Assembly: GCA_902618555.1 (NCBI GenBank)
Contig: CACNAY010000004.1
Span: 1-41,865, forward strand
Length of the DNA: 41,865 nt
Source of the DNA: an uncultured Pelagibacteraceae bacterium
Lineage (GTDB): Bacteria; Pseudomonadota; Alphaproteobacteria; Pelagibacterales; Pelagibacteraceae
Direction of reading: 5' to 3'
Shown here: positions 1 through 12,273 of the stretch, piece by piece
How the letters are laid out: every line of letters begins with the position of its first letter
Numbering within the stretch: the stretch's first letter is position 1
Made by a program: the position numbers and the translations under genes
Notes under the pieces: model-generated
What the model saw: only the letters and a program-made list of their open reading frames with translations
The model's database searches: none
Told to the model about the DNA's origin: nothing

Positions 1-552
1 TAATTTAAACTTACTAAAGATAACTTTTGCAGTTTTTTTAAATAAGACCCATTTTTTAAAAGTTTTTTTTGTTATTCTCGCGTTAATAATTGAAAATGGT
101 ATTCCATTTTTATGAAGATTTATTATCAGATTTGGCCATATTTCTGAGTCAACGAAGAAAACGATATTTGGTTTCCACATTTCTACAAACTTTTTAATTA
201 AAAAATCAACATCAATCGGAAAGTATCTGTGATGAATATTGTTGTTATCTTGAAATTTATTTTTAATTAAATTACCAGAACTCAAAGTTACAGTTGTTAT
301 TAAAAATTCAAAATTTTCGTTATTTTTTTTTAATTCATTTATTATTGGAATAATACTATTCATCTCCCCAACACTGGCAGCATGGAACCAAATTAATTTA
401 GAGTTTTTTTTTCTATTTATTTTAAAAGAACTTGCATATATCTTTTCCTTATATCTGGAAGGATCTTCTTTTCTTTTTATTTTTCTAAAAAATGTGAAGA
501 GCACGAAAAATGGATAAAAAATATTTGTTAAGAATTTATAAATTAAAATCAT
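1..552 (-). CDS. waaA: 3-deoxy-D-manno-octulosonic acid (Kdo) transferase, partial (C-terminus beyond window)
   Basis: Own reverse-strand translation from ATG at 552: MILIYKFLTNIFYPFFVLFTFFRKIKRKEDPSRYKEK...LIWFHAASVGEMNSIIPIINEL..., with the typical WaaA/KdtA 'WFHAASVGE' motif; absent from ORF track because it runs off the window. Confidence 0.88.
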   Translation of the reverse strand, partial: MILIYKFLTNIFYPFFVLFTFFRKIKRKEDPSRYKEKIYASSFKINRKKNSKLIWFHAASVGEMNSIIPIINELKKNNENFEFLITTVTLSSGNLIKNKFQDNNNIHHRYFPIDVDFLIKKFVEMWKPNIVFFVDSEIWPNLIINLHKNGIPFSIINARITKKTFKKWVLFKKTAKVIFSKFKL

Positions 553-555
553 TAA

Positions 556-2298
556 TTATCTTAATTGTTTTTCATATAAAGATTTATATTCCTCACAGTT
601 TTTAATCAAATATTCATGATTACCAGAGTTAATAACCTCTCCACTTTTAATAACGAAAATTTGATCAGCTTTGTGTATTGTAGATAGCCTATGGGCAATT
701 ACTAATGTAGTTTTATTTTTAGTTAGATTTAAAATTGCATTTTGTACTATTTGTTCTGAGTCAGCGTCTAAAGAGGAAGTAGCTTCATCTAGAAGTATTA
801 TTGGTGATTTTTTCAAGATAGCCCTAGCAATTGAAATTCTTTGTTTTTGACCACCGGAGAGTTTAATACCATTTTCACCTATTTTTGTTTCATAACCCAT
901 AGGTAATTTCTCTATAAATTCATGTGCAGCTGCAAATTTACAAGCATCGTTTATCTCTTTTTGCGAGGCTAAACTATTTGCATATCCAATATTGTTTCTT
1001 ACTGTGTCATCAAAAAGAATTATGTCTTGGCTAACTAGAGATATATTTTTTCTTAAAGAATAAAGTGATACTTTTTTTATATCTTGATTATCTATTGATA
1101 TTTTTCCTTGTTGCGGGTCATAAAATCTTGGAAGTAAATTTATAATTGTGCTTTTTCCTGCTCCACTATGCCCAACAAAAGCAGACATAGAGCCTCCTTT
1201 TACTTTAATATTTATATTTTTAACAGCTTTAGAATTAGTCGTAGTATATTGAAAACCTACATTATCAAAATTTATATCAGTTTTATTTATTTGAAGAGAT
1301 GGAAGATAATCCTCATTCTTTATCTTGATTTCTTTATCGATTATACCTGAAATTCTTTTGAATGCAGTTGCACCTTGATAGGCAGCCATATTTATCGTGG
1401 CCAAAGACCTTATTGGTTGATATGCAAGCATCATAGCAGCAAGAAATGAGAAAAAATTGTTTACCTCTAATTCTCCTGCAGCAATTAATTTTCCAGAAAA
1501 GAAAATAAATCCTGCTATCATAAAGCCAGTTAAGGTTTCCATTATTGGAGTGGCTCGCACTAAAACACTATTAATCTTTATATTTTTTTCAACTAGATCG
1601 TGAATAATCTTATCTGCATTTTTACTTTCCTCGTCCTCTTTTTGGTAAATCCTTATCATTTTAGATCCTTGAAAAATTTCAGATAAAAAACTCGTAAGTT
1701 GTCCCGACAACTCTCCTGCCTGACCCACGGCTTTACCAATTCTTTTACCAAGGCTTTTGGCAAAACCTGCCGCGAGCGGCATCATTAAAATCGCAAATAA
1801 AGCTAATTTCCAATTTTGATAAAACATCAGTGAAACCAATGCAACAACAGAGAAAGAGTCTTTCATAATATTTAAAACACCGGTGCTTACTAAATTCTGA
1901 ATTTGATGGGCATCAAACATTATATTTGAAATATATTTACCAGAGTGCCTATTATCTAATGTTTGAATATCTGATGTTAAAATATTATTTGCCACTTGTT
2001 TTTGAATTTCACCAGCAACCTCATTACCTACTCTAATGACATTCATTCTAGCAAAATATAAGGAAAGGCCTTTAGTCGTAAACGCAGCAATTATAAGAAT
2101 TGGTATAAGCCATGCTAAAGTACGATCCTGCTCAATAAAAATCTTTTTTACTGCAGGATCTAATAGCCATGCAATTGCCGAGGTACTTCCTGCAACTAAT
2201 ATTGATAAAAATAGAGCAATTAAAATCTTAATTAAATGTTTTCTTACATACTCTTTATAAAGTCTAAGCAATATTTGTTTTAATTCTTCAAATTTCAT
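556..2298 (-). CDS. msbA: Lipid A export-type ABC transporter, permease/ATP-binding (MsbA family)
   Basis: TM domain plus GHSGAGKST Walker A, LSGGQKQR signature, ILLDEATSSLD Walker B; adjacent to waaA. Confidence 0.9.
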   Translation of the reverse strand: MKFEELKQILLRLYKEYVRKHLIKILIALFLSILVAGSTSAIAWLLDPAVKKIFIEQDRTLAWLIPILIIAAFTTKGLSLYFARMNVIRVGNEVAGEIQKQVANNILTSDIQTLDNRHSGKYISNIMFDAHQIQNLVSTGVLNIMKDSFSVVALVSLMFYQNWKLALFAILMMPLAAGFAKSLGKRIGKAVGQAGELSGQLTSFLSEIFQGSKMIRIYQKEDEESKNADKIIHDLVEKNIKINSVLVRATPIMETLTGFMIAGFIFFSGKLIAAGELEVNNFFSFLAAMMLAYQPIRSLATINMAAYQGATAFKRISGIIDKEIKIKNEDYLPSLQINKTDINFDNVGFQYTTTNSKAVKNINIKVKGGSMSAFVGHSGAGKSTIINLLPRFYDPQQGKISIDNQDIKKVSLYSLRKNISLVSQDIILFDDTVRNNIGYANSLASQKEINDACKFAAAHEFIEKLPMGYETKIGENGIKLSGGQKQRISIARAILKKSPIILLDEATSSLDADSEQIVQNAILNLTKNKTTLVIAHRLSTIHKADQIFVIKSGEVINSGNHEYLIKNCEEYKSLYEKQLR

Positions 2299-3201
2299 TT
2301 ATATATTTTTAAAAAGTATAGCTATAAATATTAACATTCCAGAAAAATTATTTAATTTAAAATTTTTTAAGCAACTCAAAGCATTATTCTTATCAAATTT
2401 AATTATTTGCCAAATTAGAGTAAAATAAAATATTGTTAAAAATATTGTTAAAAAATTTAATCCGATGAAATTCCAAAAAAAATAAAGAAATCCAATTGAA
2501 GAAATCAAATAATTTATGCTTATAAATAATCTCATATTATTCTTAAATTTTATAGAAGTAGATTTAACACCAATTATTTCGTCATCGGACATATCTTGAG
2601 CTCCATAAATCGTGTCATAGGCCAATGTCCAAAATATGGCCGAAACATACAGAACTATTATTTCTGTTGAGATATTTGGAACAATTGAGGACCACCCCAT
2701 AATTATACCCCAGTTAAATGTTAATCCCAAAAATAGTTGTGGCCAGTATGTAATTCTTTTCATGTAAGGGTATGTAAAAGCAAAAAACATAGACCCTAAA
2801 CCTAATAGGATTGTAAGAGTATTAAATTGAATTAGAATTAAAAAAGCCAAAGCACAAAGAAAAAAAACATAAATTAAAGATTTTCTCACAGAAATTTTTT
2901 TTGAAGCCAAAGGTCTAAGTTTAGTTCTTTCTACCTTTTTATCAAAATCTTTATCTACAATATCGTTAATTATACATCCAGCGCTTCTCATTAAAACTGA
3001 TCCTAAAAAAAATAGAATTAAATAAAAAATAAATAAATTTAAATTTAGATCTATCTTATACGCAGAGGCTAAACCCCAAGAACATGGCCAAAATAGTAAC
3101 ATAAAACCGATTGGTTTTTCTAAGCGAGTTAATTCAATGAAAATTTTTAAATGTTGCATGAAATATCTCTTGTAAATATCAAACACTATCTTCATAATCA
3201 A
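2299..3201 (-). CDS. ubiA: 4-hydroxybenzoate polyprenyltransferase
   Basis: UbiA-type motifs RSAGCIINDIVDKDFD and YDTIYGAQDMSDD; true start may be ATG at 3159 (MQHLKIFIEL). Confidence 0.9.
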   Translation of the reverse strand: MIMKIVFDIYKRYFMQHLKIFIELTRLEKPIGFMLLFWPCSWGLASAYKIDLNLNLFIFYLILFFLGSVLMRSAGCIINDIVDKDFDKKVERTKLRPLASKKISVRKSLIYVFFLCALAFLILIQFNTLTILLGLGSMFFAFTYPYMKRITYWPQLFLGLTFNWGIIMGWSSIVPNISTEIIVLYVSAIFWTLAYDTIYGAQDMSDDEIIGVKSTSIKFKNNMRLFISINYLISSIGFLYFFWNFIGLNFLTIFLTIFYFTLIWQIIKFDKNNALSCLKNFKLNNFSGMLIFIAILFKNI

Positions 3202-3212
3202 TTTGATTCGAT

Positions 3213-3623
3213 ATGGATATAGATTACACAGTGGCCGCTTTAATGTTTCCTGCTATACCATTAATGATGACAATGTATAGCAACAGATTTCATACTTTAA
3301 GTGCTCTAATAAGACAATTGCACGATAAATACACTTTTGAAAAAAAAGTTCCACCAGAATTAGAAAATCAATTACATGTATTAAACAAACGAACTAATTA
3401 TCTAAAATATGTGATGGGTTTTTCTTCTTTTGGTTTTCTTTTTAATATGTTGACAGTATTACTGCTTTATTTGAATTTAATTTTTTATGCTAGATTAAGT
3501 TTTGCATTATGTTGTGTGTGCATGATAATTTCGATTTTTTTGTTTTTACAGGAAGTAAGGATGTCTAACGAGGCCTTAAAGTATCACCTAAGTGATATGG
3601 ACTCTATGAAAAAAGACCTTTAA
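3213..3623 (+). CDS. DUF2721-like small membrane protein
   Basis: 136 aa with two TM segments; FPAIPLMMTMYSNRF...LSALIRQLHDKY resembles DUF2721 proteins. Confidence 0.6.
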   Translation: MDIDYTVAALMFPAIPLMMTMYSNRFHTLSALIRQLHDKYTFEKKVPPELENQLHVLNKRTNYLKYVMGFSSFGFLFNMLTVLLLYLNLIFYARLSFALCCVCMIISIFLFLQEVRMSNEALKYHLSDMDSMKKDL

Positions 3624-3886
3624 ATTTTTTTTGGTAAATTATTTTTTTTATACAACGATATTCCCTCTTTAATTTTATTTTTATAAGACTCATTAAAAGT
3701 TTGAAGCTGCCACCCCGTCATTCTTTTTTTTATTAAATCTAAATTTTCTTTTTTCCAGTCATTACTAGTTTTTTCGTCCTTCCAAATTTTCTTCTCATCA
3801 TTAGTTCTAGCACAACCATAGCAATATCCAGTGATAGGCTCAGTTTTACATATACTTATACATGGAGATATAACTTTATTATTCAT
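3620..3886 (-). CDS. DUF1289-like Cys-rich protein
   Basis: SPCISICKTEPITGYCYGCARTNDEKKIW matches the Cys pattern of DUF1289. Confidence 0.8.
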   Translation of the reverse strand: MNNKVISPCISICKTEPITGYCYGCARTNDEKKIWKDEKTSNDWKKENLDLIKKRMTGWQLQTFNESYKNKIKEGISLYKKNNLPKKI

Positions 3887-4860
3887 TAAGGTATAAGTAT
3901 TGATGGCCCCATTAATTTTCTAGACTCTAAGTCTGCGTGTGCACTCTTCGCCTCAGAAAGTTTATATCTTTTAAATATTTTAATCTTAATTTTACCATAC
4001 TTAACTTTTTCAAATATTTGGTTTGCACCTTCTTGCAGTTCTTTTTGATTAGTGAAATACTGGCCAACTGATGGGCGTGTTAAGTAGAGGCCTTTTGGTT
4101 GGATTTCTTTAGGGACATCAATAGGATCCAAGGGACCTGATGCGTTCCCAAAACTTATCATCATACCTCTAACTTTTAGACAAGATAAAGACCCAGCAAA
4201 TGTATTCTTACCTACACCGTCAAATACAGCAGGCACGCCTTCGTTATTTGTAATTTTCATTACCTCTTTAGCAAAATCATTTTTGGTATAATTAATTACA
4301 TTTGAATAGCCGTTTTCCTGAGCAATTTTAATTTTATCGTCTGATCCTACGGTTCCAATAACTTTTGCACCAATACTATTAGCCCATTGAGCAAAAATTT
4401 GACCTACACCACCTGCAGCAGCATGAAATAACACTGTTTCACCAGCCTTTAATTTATATGTTTTAGTTAGTAAATAATTTGTGGTCAGGCCTTTAGTCAT
4501 TAAAGTTGCAGCTAATTCATGAGAAATTCCATCAGGTACTTTAACTGCAATTTTAGAAGGTATAATTCTTTGCTGCGCATAAGCTCCAAGTGGAACTGAA
4601 GCATAAGCAATATTATCACCTTTATTAAATTCTGTTACATTTGATCCTACCTCTTCTATTTTTCCTGCAGCTTCTAAACCAATGCCGCTTGGTAACTTGA
4701 TGGGGTACAAACCTGATCTATGATAAGTGTCAATATAATTTAAACCAATAGCGTGATTTGTTACTTTAATTTCATCAGGTCCTGGAGAACCAACTTTTAC
4801 ATCTTGAAGCTTTAACACTTCAGGACCTCCACTATTTTTAATAATTATAGATTTTGGCAT
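3886..4860 (-). CDS. NADPH:quinone oxidoreductase (zinc-independent MDR family)
   Basis: GLNYIDTYHRSGLYP, HAAAGGVGQIFAQWA nucleotide-binding motif; Qor-like. Confidence 0.88.
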   Translation of the reverse strand: MPKSIIIKNSGGPEVLKLQDVKVGSPGPDEIKVTNHAIGLNYIDTYHRSGLYPIKLPSGIGLEAAGKIEEVGSNVTEFNKGDNIAYASVPLGAYAQQRIIPSKIAVKVPDGISHELAATLMTKGLTTNYLLTKTYKLKAGETVLFHAAAGGVGQIFAQWANSIGAKVIGTVGSDDKIKIAQENGYSNVINYTKNDFAKEVMKITNNEGVPAVFDGVGKNTFAGSLSCLKVRGMMISFGNASGPLDPIDVPKEIQPKGLYLTRPSVGQYFTNQKELQEGANQIFEKVKYGKIKIKIFKRYKLSEAKSAHADLESRKLMGPSILIP

Positions 4861-4885
4861 CTTTTAAAAGGACGTATTCTAGCTT

Positions 4886-5731
4886 TTAATATTTAGCAAA
4901 TGTTCCATTATTATAATCTTGAATAGCCTCAAGTATTTCAGCTTTTGTATTCATTACAAATGGTCCACCTCTAGCTATTGGTTCACCAATCGGCTTTCCT
5001 GCTATTAGAAGGAACTCAGATTTTTTATTTGCTGTAGCTTTAATTCGAGTGCCTCGTTCTAATAAGATCAAATTTGAGTCTGTTGTTATATTATGATTTT
5101 TTTCCCCAATTTTTAATTCACCTCTAAGCAAGTATATAAAAGAGTTGTGCCCTTCAGGAATATCACAAAAAAATTCTTTTCCTTCATTTAAAATAACATG
5201 GAAATAAATAGGTTCAACAGTATGATTTTTTTCTGGACCTTCGGCATTTTGGTATTTACCCGCAATAACTTTAACTATTTTTTCATTATCTTCATGAGTT
5301 CCAAGATCATTTCCCTTGATAAAAATGTATTCTGGTTTATTTTTTTTTAATTTAGCCGGCATATTAATCCATAGTTGAAAACCTAATAATTTTCCCTCTT
5401 TCATCGCAGGCATTTCAGAGTGGATAATTCCTCTTCCAGTTTTCATCCATTGGACATCTCCAGAAGCCATTACTCCTTTAGCTCCTGTACTATCTTGGTG
5501 TTCAAATTCTCCATTTAACATGTAAGTCACTGTCTCTATTCCTCTATGAGGATGAGGAGGAAACCCAGCTATATAGTCATCTTTATTTTCGGACCCAAAC
5601 TCATCAAGCATCAAGAAAGGATCAATATAATCTGCCTCTGGGGTCCCTATACTTCTTTTTAATTTAACCCCTGCTCCATCGGATGCGCTTTGGGCTTTCA
5701 CAATTTTTTTTACTTCTATTATTTTAGACAT
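4886..5731 (-). CDS. Pirin family protein
   Basis: Pirin motif FPPHPHRGIETVTYMLNGEFEHQDS and QWMKTGRGIIHSEMP. Confidence 0.92.
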   Translation of the reverse strand: MSKIIEVKKIVKAQSASDGAGVKLKRSIGTPEADYIDPFLMLDEFGSENKDDYIAGFPPHPHRGIETVTYMLNGEFEHQDSTGAKGVMASGDVQWMKTGRGIIHSEMPAMKEGKLLGFQLWINMPAKLKKNKPEYIFIKGNDLGTHEDNEKIVKVIAGKYQNAEGPEKNHTVEPIYFHVILNEGKEFFCDIPEGHNSFIYLLRGELKIGEKNHNITTDSNLILLERGTRIKATANKKSEFLLIAGKPIGEPIARGGPFVMNTKAEILEAIQDYNNGTFAKY

Positions 5732-5752
5732 AAAAAAATATATACTAGTTGT

Positions 5753-6412
5753 TCAAAGTATATCAAGTAGCTGCGTTAAGTTGTTTACCTCATTTTTTGG
5801 CTGATAATCAAGAATATCAAATTTTGCTTTATTTCTATTAACCCATACAGAATTATAACCAAAGTTTCCACCACCTGAAACATCCCATGTATTAGCGCTT
5901 AAAAAAGTAATTTGTTCAGCTTTGATATTATATTTCTTTATTGGTATTTCATAAACTCTTGAGTCGGGTTTAAAAACCTTTACTTCTTCAACTGAAAAAA
6001 GATCATCAAATAAATTATTCAAATTATTGCTAGAAACTAATTCATCTAAAAGAGCAGGGGTCCCGTTAGAAAGTATAGCTAATTTAAATTTTTGATTTTT
6101 TAAACTTTCTAAAACTTTTTTTACTTCAGGGTAGGGAGATAAAACTTTATAAAGGTTTAGTAACTCATTTTTCATACTTTTATCAATATTAAAAACTTTC
6201 ATAGATTTATCTAAACTATCTTCAGTAATTTTCCAGAAGTCTCTATGTTTTTTCATTAAAGTTCTCAACCAAGTGTATTCAAGTTGAGTAGTTCTCCAAA
6301 AATTTGCGAAATTTTCCCAATCTTTTCCAATTTTATCCTTACATCTTTTAGCTGCTGAATTTACATCAAACAGTGTTCCGTAAGCATCAAAAACCAAAGC
6401 CTTTGTATTCAT
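5753..6412 (-). CDS. Haloacid dehalogenase, type II
   Basis: FDAYGTLFDVNSAA, LSNGTP, FKPDSRVYE, SANTWDVSGGGNFGYNSVWVNR. Confidence 0.9.
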   Translation of the reverse strand: MNTKALVFDAYGTLFDVNSAAKRCKDKIGKDWENFANFWRTTQLEYTWLRTLMKKHRDFWKITEDSLDKSMKVFNIDKSMKNELLNLYKVLSPYPEVKKVLESLKNQKFKLAILSNGTPALLDELVSSNNLNNLFDDLFSVEEVKVFKPDSRVYEIPIKKYNIKAEQITFLSANTWDVSGGGNFGYNSVWVNRNKAKFDILDYQPKNEVNNLTQLLDIL

Positions 6413-6415
6413 AAT

Positions 6416-6655
6416 TTATTTAATGTTATGAGAGCCGTCACATAAAGGCTGGTCATTAGTTTGTTTACATGTGCAGAAAAAAACTTTTTTTGATTGATCC
6501 GCTTTAAAAACTACTGATTTAAATTCCGTGCCATTATGCGAACCATCACAAAATGGCTGTTTAGAACTTTTTCCACAAGCACACCAATAATAAGATTTTC
6601 CTTGAACAACGTGCACACCGATTGGAGATTCTCCTGCCCTTTGACCTTTTGCCAT
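6416..6655 (-). CDS. CDGSH iron-sulfur domain protein (tandem CDGSH)
   Basis: Two CDGSH motifs: CACGKSSKQPFCDGSH and CTCKQTNDQPLCDGSH. Confidence 0.93.
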   Translation of the reverse strand: MAKGQRAGESPIGVHVVQGKSYYWCACGKSSKQPFCDGSHNGTEFKSVVFKADQSKKVFFCTCKQTNDQPLCDGSHNIK

Positions 6656-6701
6656 GATAAACTCCTTTAATAAAAAATTAACTTAGTACTTTATATTATT
6701 T

Positions 6702-7412
6702 ATGAATATTAGATTATATTACCCTAACAGTATAGTTGAAAATACCACTGGTCTGGTTACAAAAGAACACACACACTATATTGTAAATGTTTTAAGATTA
6801 AAGCGAGGGGCTGAAATAAATTTTTTTAATAAAAATGGTGAGTGGAAAAGTGAGATTATTTATCTAGAAAAAAATAGAGTTGAAGTTAAATTTTTAAAAA
6901 GAATAAAACAAGCAACTATTTCATCTAAAATCAACCTTGCGATTTGTTTAGTTAAAAAAAATCCAATGGAAAATATACTTCAAAAAGCTACTGAACTTGG
7001 CGTAAGAAAGATAATTCCAATAATTTCAGAAAGAACTGAAGTTAAAGAATTAAATTTTGATAGAGCAAAAAAAATAGTAATAGAGGCTACGGAACAATCA
7101 AATCAACTAGTACCACCAGAAATTTTAGCAGTAGTAAAATTAAAAGATTTTTTACAAAATTTAGAGGCTGGTTCTAAACTTTTATTTGCTGATGTTAATT
7201 CAAATGAAAATTTAAAAAATGAAGATTTAAAAAGTAAAGAATCTTTAAATGTTTTAATTGGTCCTGAGGGTGATTTTTCACCTCAAGAACGGGAGACTAT
7301 CCTCGGAAATACAAAAGTAAAACCTTTTAGATTATCTAGAAACATTCTAAGGTCTGATACTGCTGTAATAAGCGCTATTTCTATGATAAATTTTATCAAT
7401 AACTTTCATTAA
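6702..7412 (+). CDS. rsmE: 16S rRNA (uracil(1498)-N(3))-methyltransferase
   Basis: LIGPEGDFSPQE and LSRNILRSDTAVISAISM motifs of RsmE. Confidence 0.9.
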   Translation: MNIRLYYPNSIVENTTGLVTKEHTHYIVNVLRLKRGAEINFFNKNGEWKSEIIYLEKNRVEVKFLKRIKQATISSKINLAICLVKKNPMENILQKATELGVRKIIPIISERTEVKELNFDRAKKIVIEATEQSNQLVPPEILAVVKLKDFLQNLEAGSKLLFADVNSNENLKNEDLKSKESLNVLIGPEGDFSPQERETILGNTKVKPFRLSRNILRSDTAVISAISMINFINNFH

Positions 7413-7443
7413 TTGTCGCATTAATTGAAATTGTGAAATCATC

Positions 7444-7463
7444 TAAAAACTGTATAAAAACTC
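7444..7463 (+). promoter_or_regulatory. Candidate -10 region (TATAAA at 7453-7458) upstream of coxB
   Basis: TTGTGA-16 nt-TATAAA followed 5 nt later by the coxB ATG at 7464; implies a very short or absent leader. Pattern only, AT-rich background. Confidence 0.25.
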
Positions 7464-9892
<2,429 letters not shown>

Positions 9893-9893
9893 A

Positions 9894-10814
9894 TTGAGCC
9901 AGATAAGTATAAAACCTAGAAACTCTAAACTTGGTTTAGCATTAGACCTGAGCTCATTCTTTAACTTAATGAAACCTAGAGTAATGTCTCTTGTTTTATT
10001 TACTTGTATGGTTGGTTTATTGATTGCTCCAATCAATGTAGATTTTATTTCTGCTTGTATTTCTCTCTTAGCAGTAGCAATAGGCTCCGGAGCTGCTGGA
10101 ACTCTTAATATGTGGTATGAGTCAGATTTAGATGCTTTAATGAGCAGAACTTGTTTAAGACCAATCCCAACTGGAAAAGTTAAAAAAAATCAAGCTTTAT
10201 GTTTTGGTATAATTTTATCAGCTTCGTCAGTAAGCATCATTTACTTTTCAGCTAACGTAATTTCTGCGATTTTATTAGCATCAACAATTGCTTTTTATTT
10301 TTTCATTTATACAATTTGGTTAAAAAGAAAAACTCCGCAAAATATTGTCATAGGCGGTGCTGCTGGAGCATTACCACCTGTTATTGGATGGACAATAGCA
10401 ACTGGAAGTATTTCTATTGAGCCATTAGTTTTATTTTTAATTATTTTTTTATGGACACCGTCACATTTTTGGGCGTTAAGTTTATATAAATCAAGTGATT
10501 ATAAAAAAGCGAAAATTCCAATGCTTCCTATAATTTCAGGAACAAAAACAACAAAAGTAAATATACTTGTTTATGCTTTAATGATGTTACCTGCAATAAT
10601 TGCACCTTACTTTTTAAATTTTGCTAGCGTATTTTATCTAGTCGCATCTTCTATGATGTCTGCATACTATATTTATTTATGTTTAAGATTATATAGGTCT
10701 AAAATAGCAAGTATTTCAAATAAAATAGCGAGAAAAATTTTCATATACTCAATTTTTTATTTATTTTTTATTTTCTTAATTATATTAATTGATAATTTTT
10801 TAAAAGTAACATGA
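9894..10814 (+). CDS. ctaB: Protoheme IX farnesyltransferase (heme o synthase), TTG start
   Basis: NLMKPRVMSLVLFT, NMWYESDLDALMSRTCLRPIPTG, IGGAAGALPPVIGW, LWTPSHFWALSL. Confidence 0.96.
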   Translation: MSQISIKPRNSKLGLALDLSSFFNLMKPRVMSLVLFTCMVGLLIAPINVDFISACISLLAVAIGSGAAGTLNMWYESDLDALMSRTCLRPIPTGKVKKNQALCFGIILSASSVSIIYFSANVISAILLASTIAFYFFIYTIWLKRKTPQNIVIGGAAGALPPVIGWTIATGSISIEPLVLFLIIFLWTPSHFWALSLYKSSDYKKAKIPMLPIISGTKTTKVNILVYALMMLPAIIAPYFLNFASVFYLVASSMMSAYYIYLCLRLYRSKIASISNKIARKIFIYSIFYLFFIFLIILIDNFLKVT

Positions 10815-10924
10815 TGAATAAAAAGAAAAAAAATTTAATAACAGCTTTAATATTAATCTTATTTATGATTTTTTTATTTATATTAACTTTCTATAATATT
10901 GGAATCTATAATCGAGAAATATAA
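10811..10924 (+). CDS. CoxF-like small single-TM protein of the cytochrome oxidase cluster
   Basis: Own translation of the ctaB-ctaG gap: MMNKKKKNLITALILILFMIFLFILTFYNIGIYNREI*; start overlaps ctaB stop (ATGATGA), stop overlaps ctaG start (TAATG); position and basic-TM-'NR' layout match alphaproteobacterial CoxF. Missing from ORF track (37 aa). Confidence 0.72.
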   Translation: MMNKKKKNLITALILILFMIFLFILTFYNIGIYNREI

Positions 10925-11475
10925 TGAATATAAGCAAAAAAAACTTAACACCTATTGCTTTAGTATCAATATTTTTACTAATGCTTGGATTGTCTTTTGC
11001 AGCAGTTCCTTTATATGATTTGTTTTGCAGAGTAACAGGATTCGGCGGCACTACTCAAAACGCTACTGACAAAGAAATTCCAAAAATTATAGTAAACCAA
11101 GACTATAAAATGCGATTTGATACAAACATTAATAGTACTTTAGATTGGAAATTTTATCCTGAGATGAACACTTTAAACTTAAAACCAGGTGAAGTTCATA
11201 CAGTTAAATTTAATGTTGAAAATCCTAGTAATCAAATTTCTTCAGGGTCAGCAACATTTAATGTGTCTCCATCACCATTTGGTATTTATCTGAATAAGAT
11301 AGGTTGTTTTTGTTTTGAAAAACAAACTTTACAACCAGGTGAAAAAAAAGAGTTCGTGTTAACATTTTTCTTGGATCCTAAAGTCGTTGATGATAATAAA
11401 ACTAAAAATATGTCTGATGTAACTTTGTCTTTTACTTTTTTTTCATCAGGCTATTACGAAAAGAGTAATACATAA
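10924..11475 (+). CDS. ctaG: Cytochrome c oxidase assembly protein (Cox11/CtaG)
   Basis: AAVPLYDLFCRVTGFGGTTQ and CFCFEKQTLQPGEKKEFVLTFFLDP. Confidence 0.95.
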   Translation: MNISKKNLTPIALVSIFLLMLGLSFAAVPLYDLFCRVTGFGGTTQNATDKEIPKIIVNQDYKMRFDTNINSTLDWKFYPEMNTLNLKPGEVHTVKFNVENPSNQISSGSATFNVSPSPFGIYLNKIGCFCFEKQTLQPGEKKEFVLTFFLDPKVVDDNKTKNMSDVTLSFTFFSSGYYEKSNT

Positions 11476-12266
11476 TGTCAGCAGAAAAACCAAAACACGA
11501 TTACCATTTAGTTGATCCAAGCCCTTGGCCGATCTATGTTTCATTTGCAACTTTAGTTTTAGCTTTTGGAGCAGTTTATTACTTCCACTCTAAAGCCCTC
11601 TGGTTATTATTAATTGGTTTTGCTTTAGTAGTTTATGGAGCATTTATGTGGTGGAGAGATGTTATAGAAGAAGCAGAGCATCAAGGTCATCACACGCCTG
11701 TAGTTCAAATTGGTCACAGGTACGGTATGACACTATTTATTGCCTCCGAAGTAATGTTTTTTGTTGCGTGGTTCTGGGCTTTCTTTAATGCAAGTTTATT
11801 TCCACCAGACTCTATAGGAGGTATATGGCCACCAGCAGATATTAAAACTTTTGATCCTTGGGATATACCATTAATCAACACTCTAATTTTATTGTTATCA
11901 GGGACTACGGTCACGTGGGCGCATCATGCAATGTTAGATAATGACAGAAAAGGATTAGTAAATGGTCTGATCGCAACAGTATTTTTAGGATTTATATTTT
12001 CTTGTTTTCAAGCTTATGAATATCATCACGCAACATTTACTTTAGATGGTGGAATCTATGGATCCACATTTTATATGTCGACTGGATTTCATGGCTTTCA
12101 TGTAATTGTCGGAACAGTTTTTCTTGCAGTTTGTTTGTTTCGATCAATGAGAGGCCACTCGACGCCCCAACACCATTTTGGATTTGAAGCAGCAGCCTGG
12201 TACTGGCATTTTGTTGACGTAGTTTGGTTATTCTTATTTGCTGCTATCTATATTTGGGGAAGCTAA
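11475..12266 (+). CDS. coxC: Cytochrome c oxidase subunit III
   Basis: KPKHDYHLVDPSPWPI, FIASEVMFFVAWFWAFF, FHGFHVIVGT, WYWHFVDVVWLFLF. Confidence 0.97.
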   Translation: MSAEKPKHDYHLVDPSPWPIYVSFATLVLAFGAVYYFHSKALWLLLIGFALVVYGAFMWWRDVIEEAEHQGHHTPVVQIGHRYGMTLFIASEVMFFVAWFWAFFNASLFPPDSIGGIWPPADIKTFDPWDIPLINTLILLLSGTTVTWAHHAMLDNDRKGLVNGLIATVFLGFIFSCFQAYEYHHATFTLDGGIYGSTFYMSTGFHGFHVIVGTVFLAVCLFRSMRGHSTPQHHFGFEAAAWYWHFVDVVWLFLFAAIYIWGS

Positions 12267-12273
12267 TCTCAAA

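Noticed and set aside
1168-2260. Plus-strand ORFs inside msbA
   Set aside because: Fully embedded in a conserved ABC transporter CDS, low-complexity translations.
3583-3633. TATCAC-CTAA-GTGATA stem followed by T8 near the DUF2721 stop as an intrinsic terminator
   Set aside because: Stem is only 6 bp and separated from the T run by about 27 nt; T runs of this length are common in this sequence.
12238-12273. SURF1 N-terminal extension overlapping coxC
   Set aside because: Extension (MLLSIFGEANLK) lies in coxC coding sequence; TTG at 12274 fits the usual SURF1 start better.
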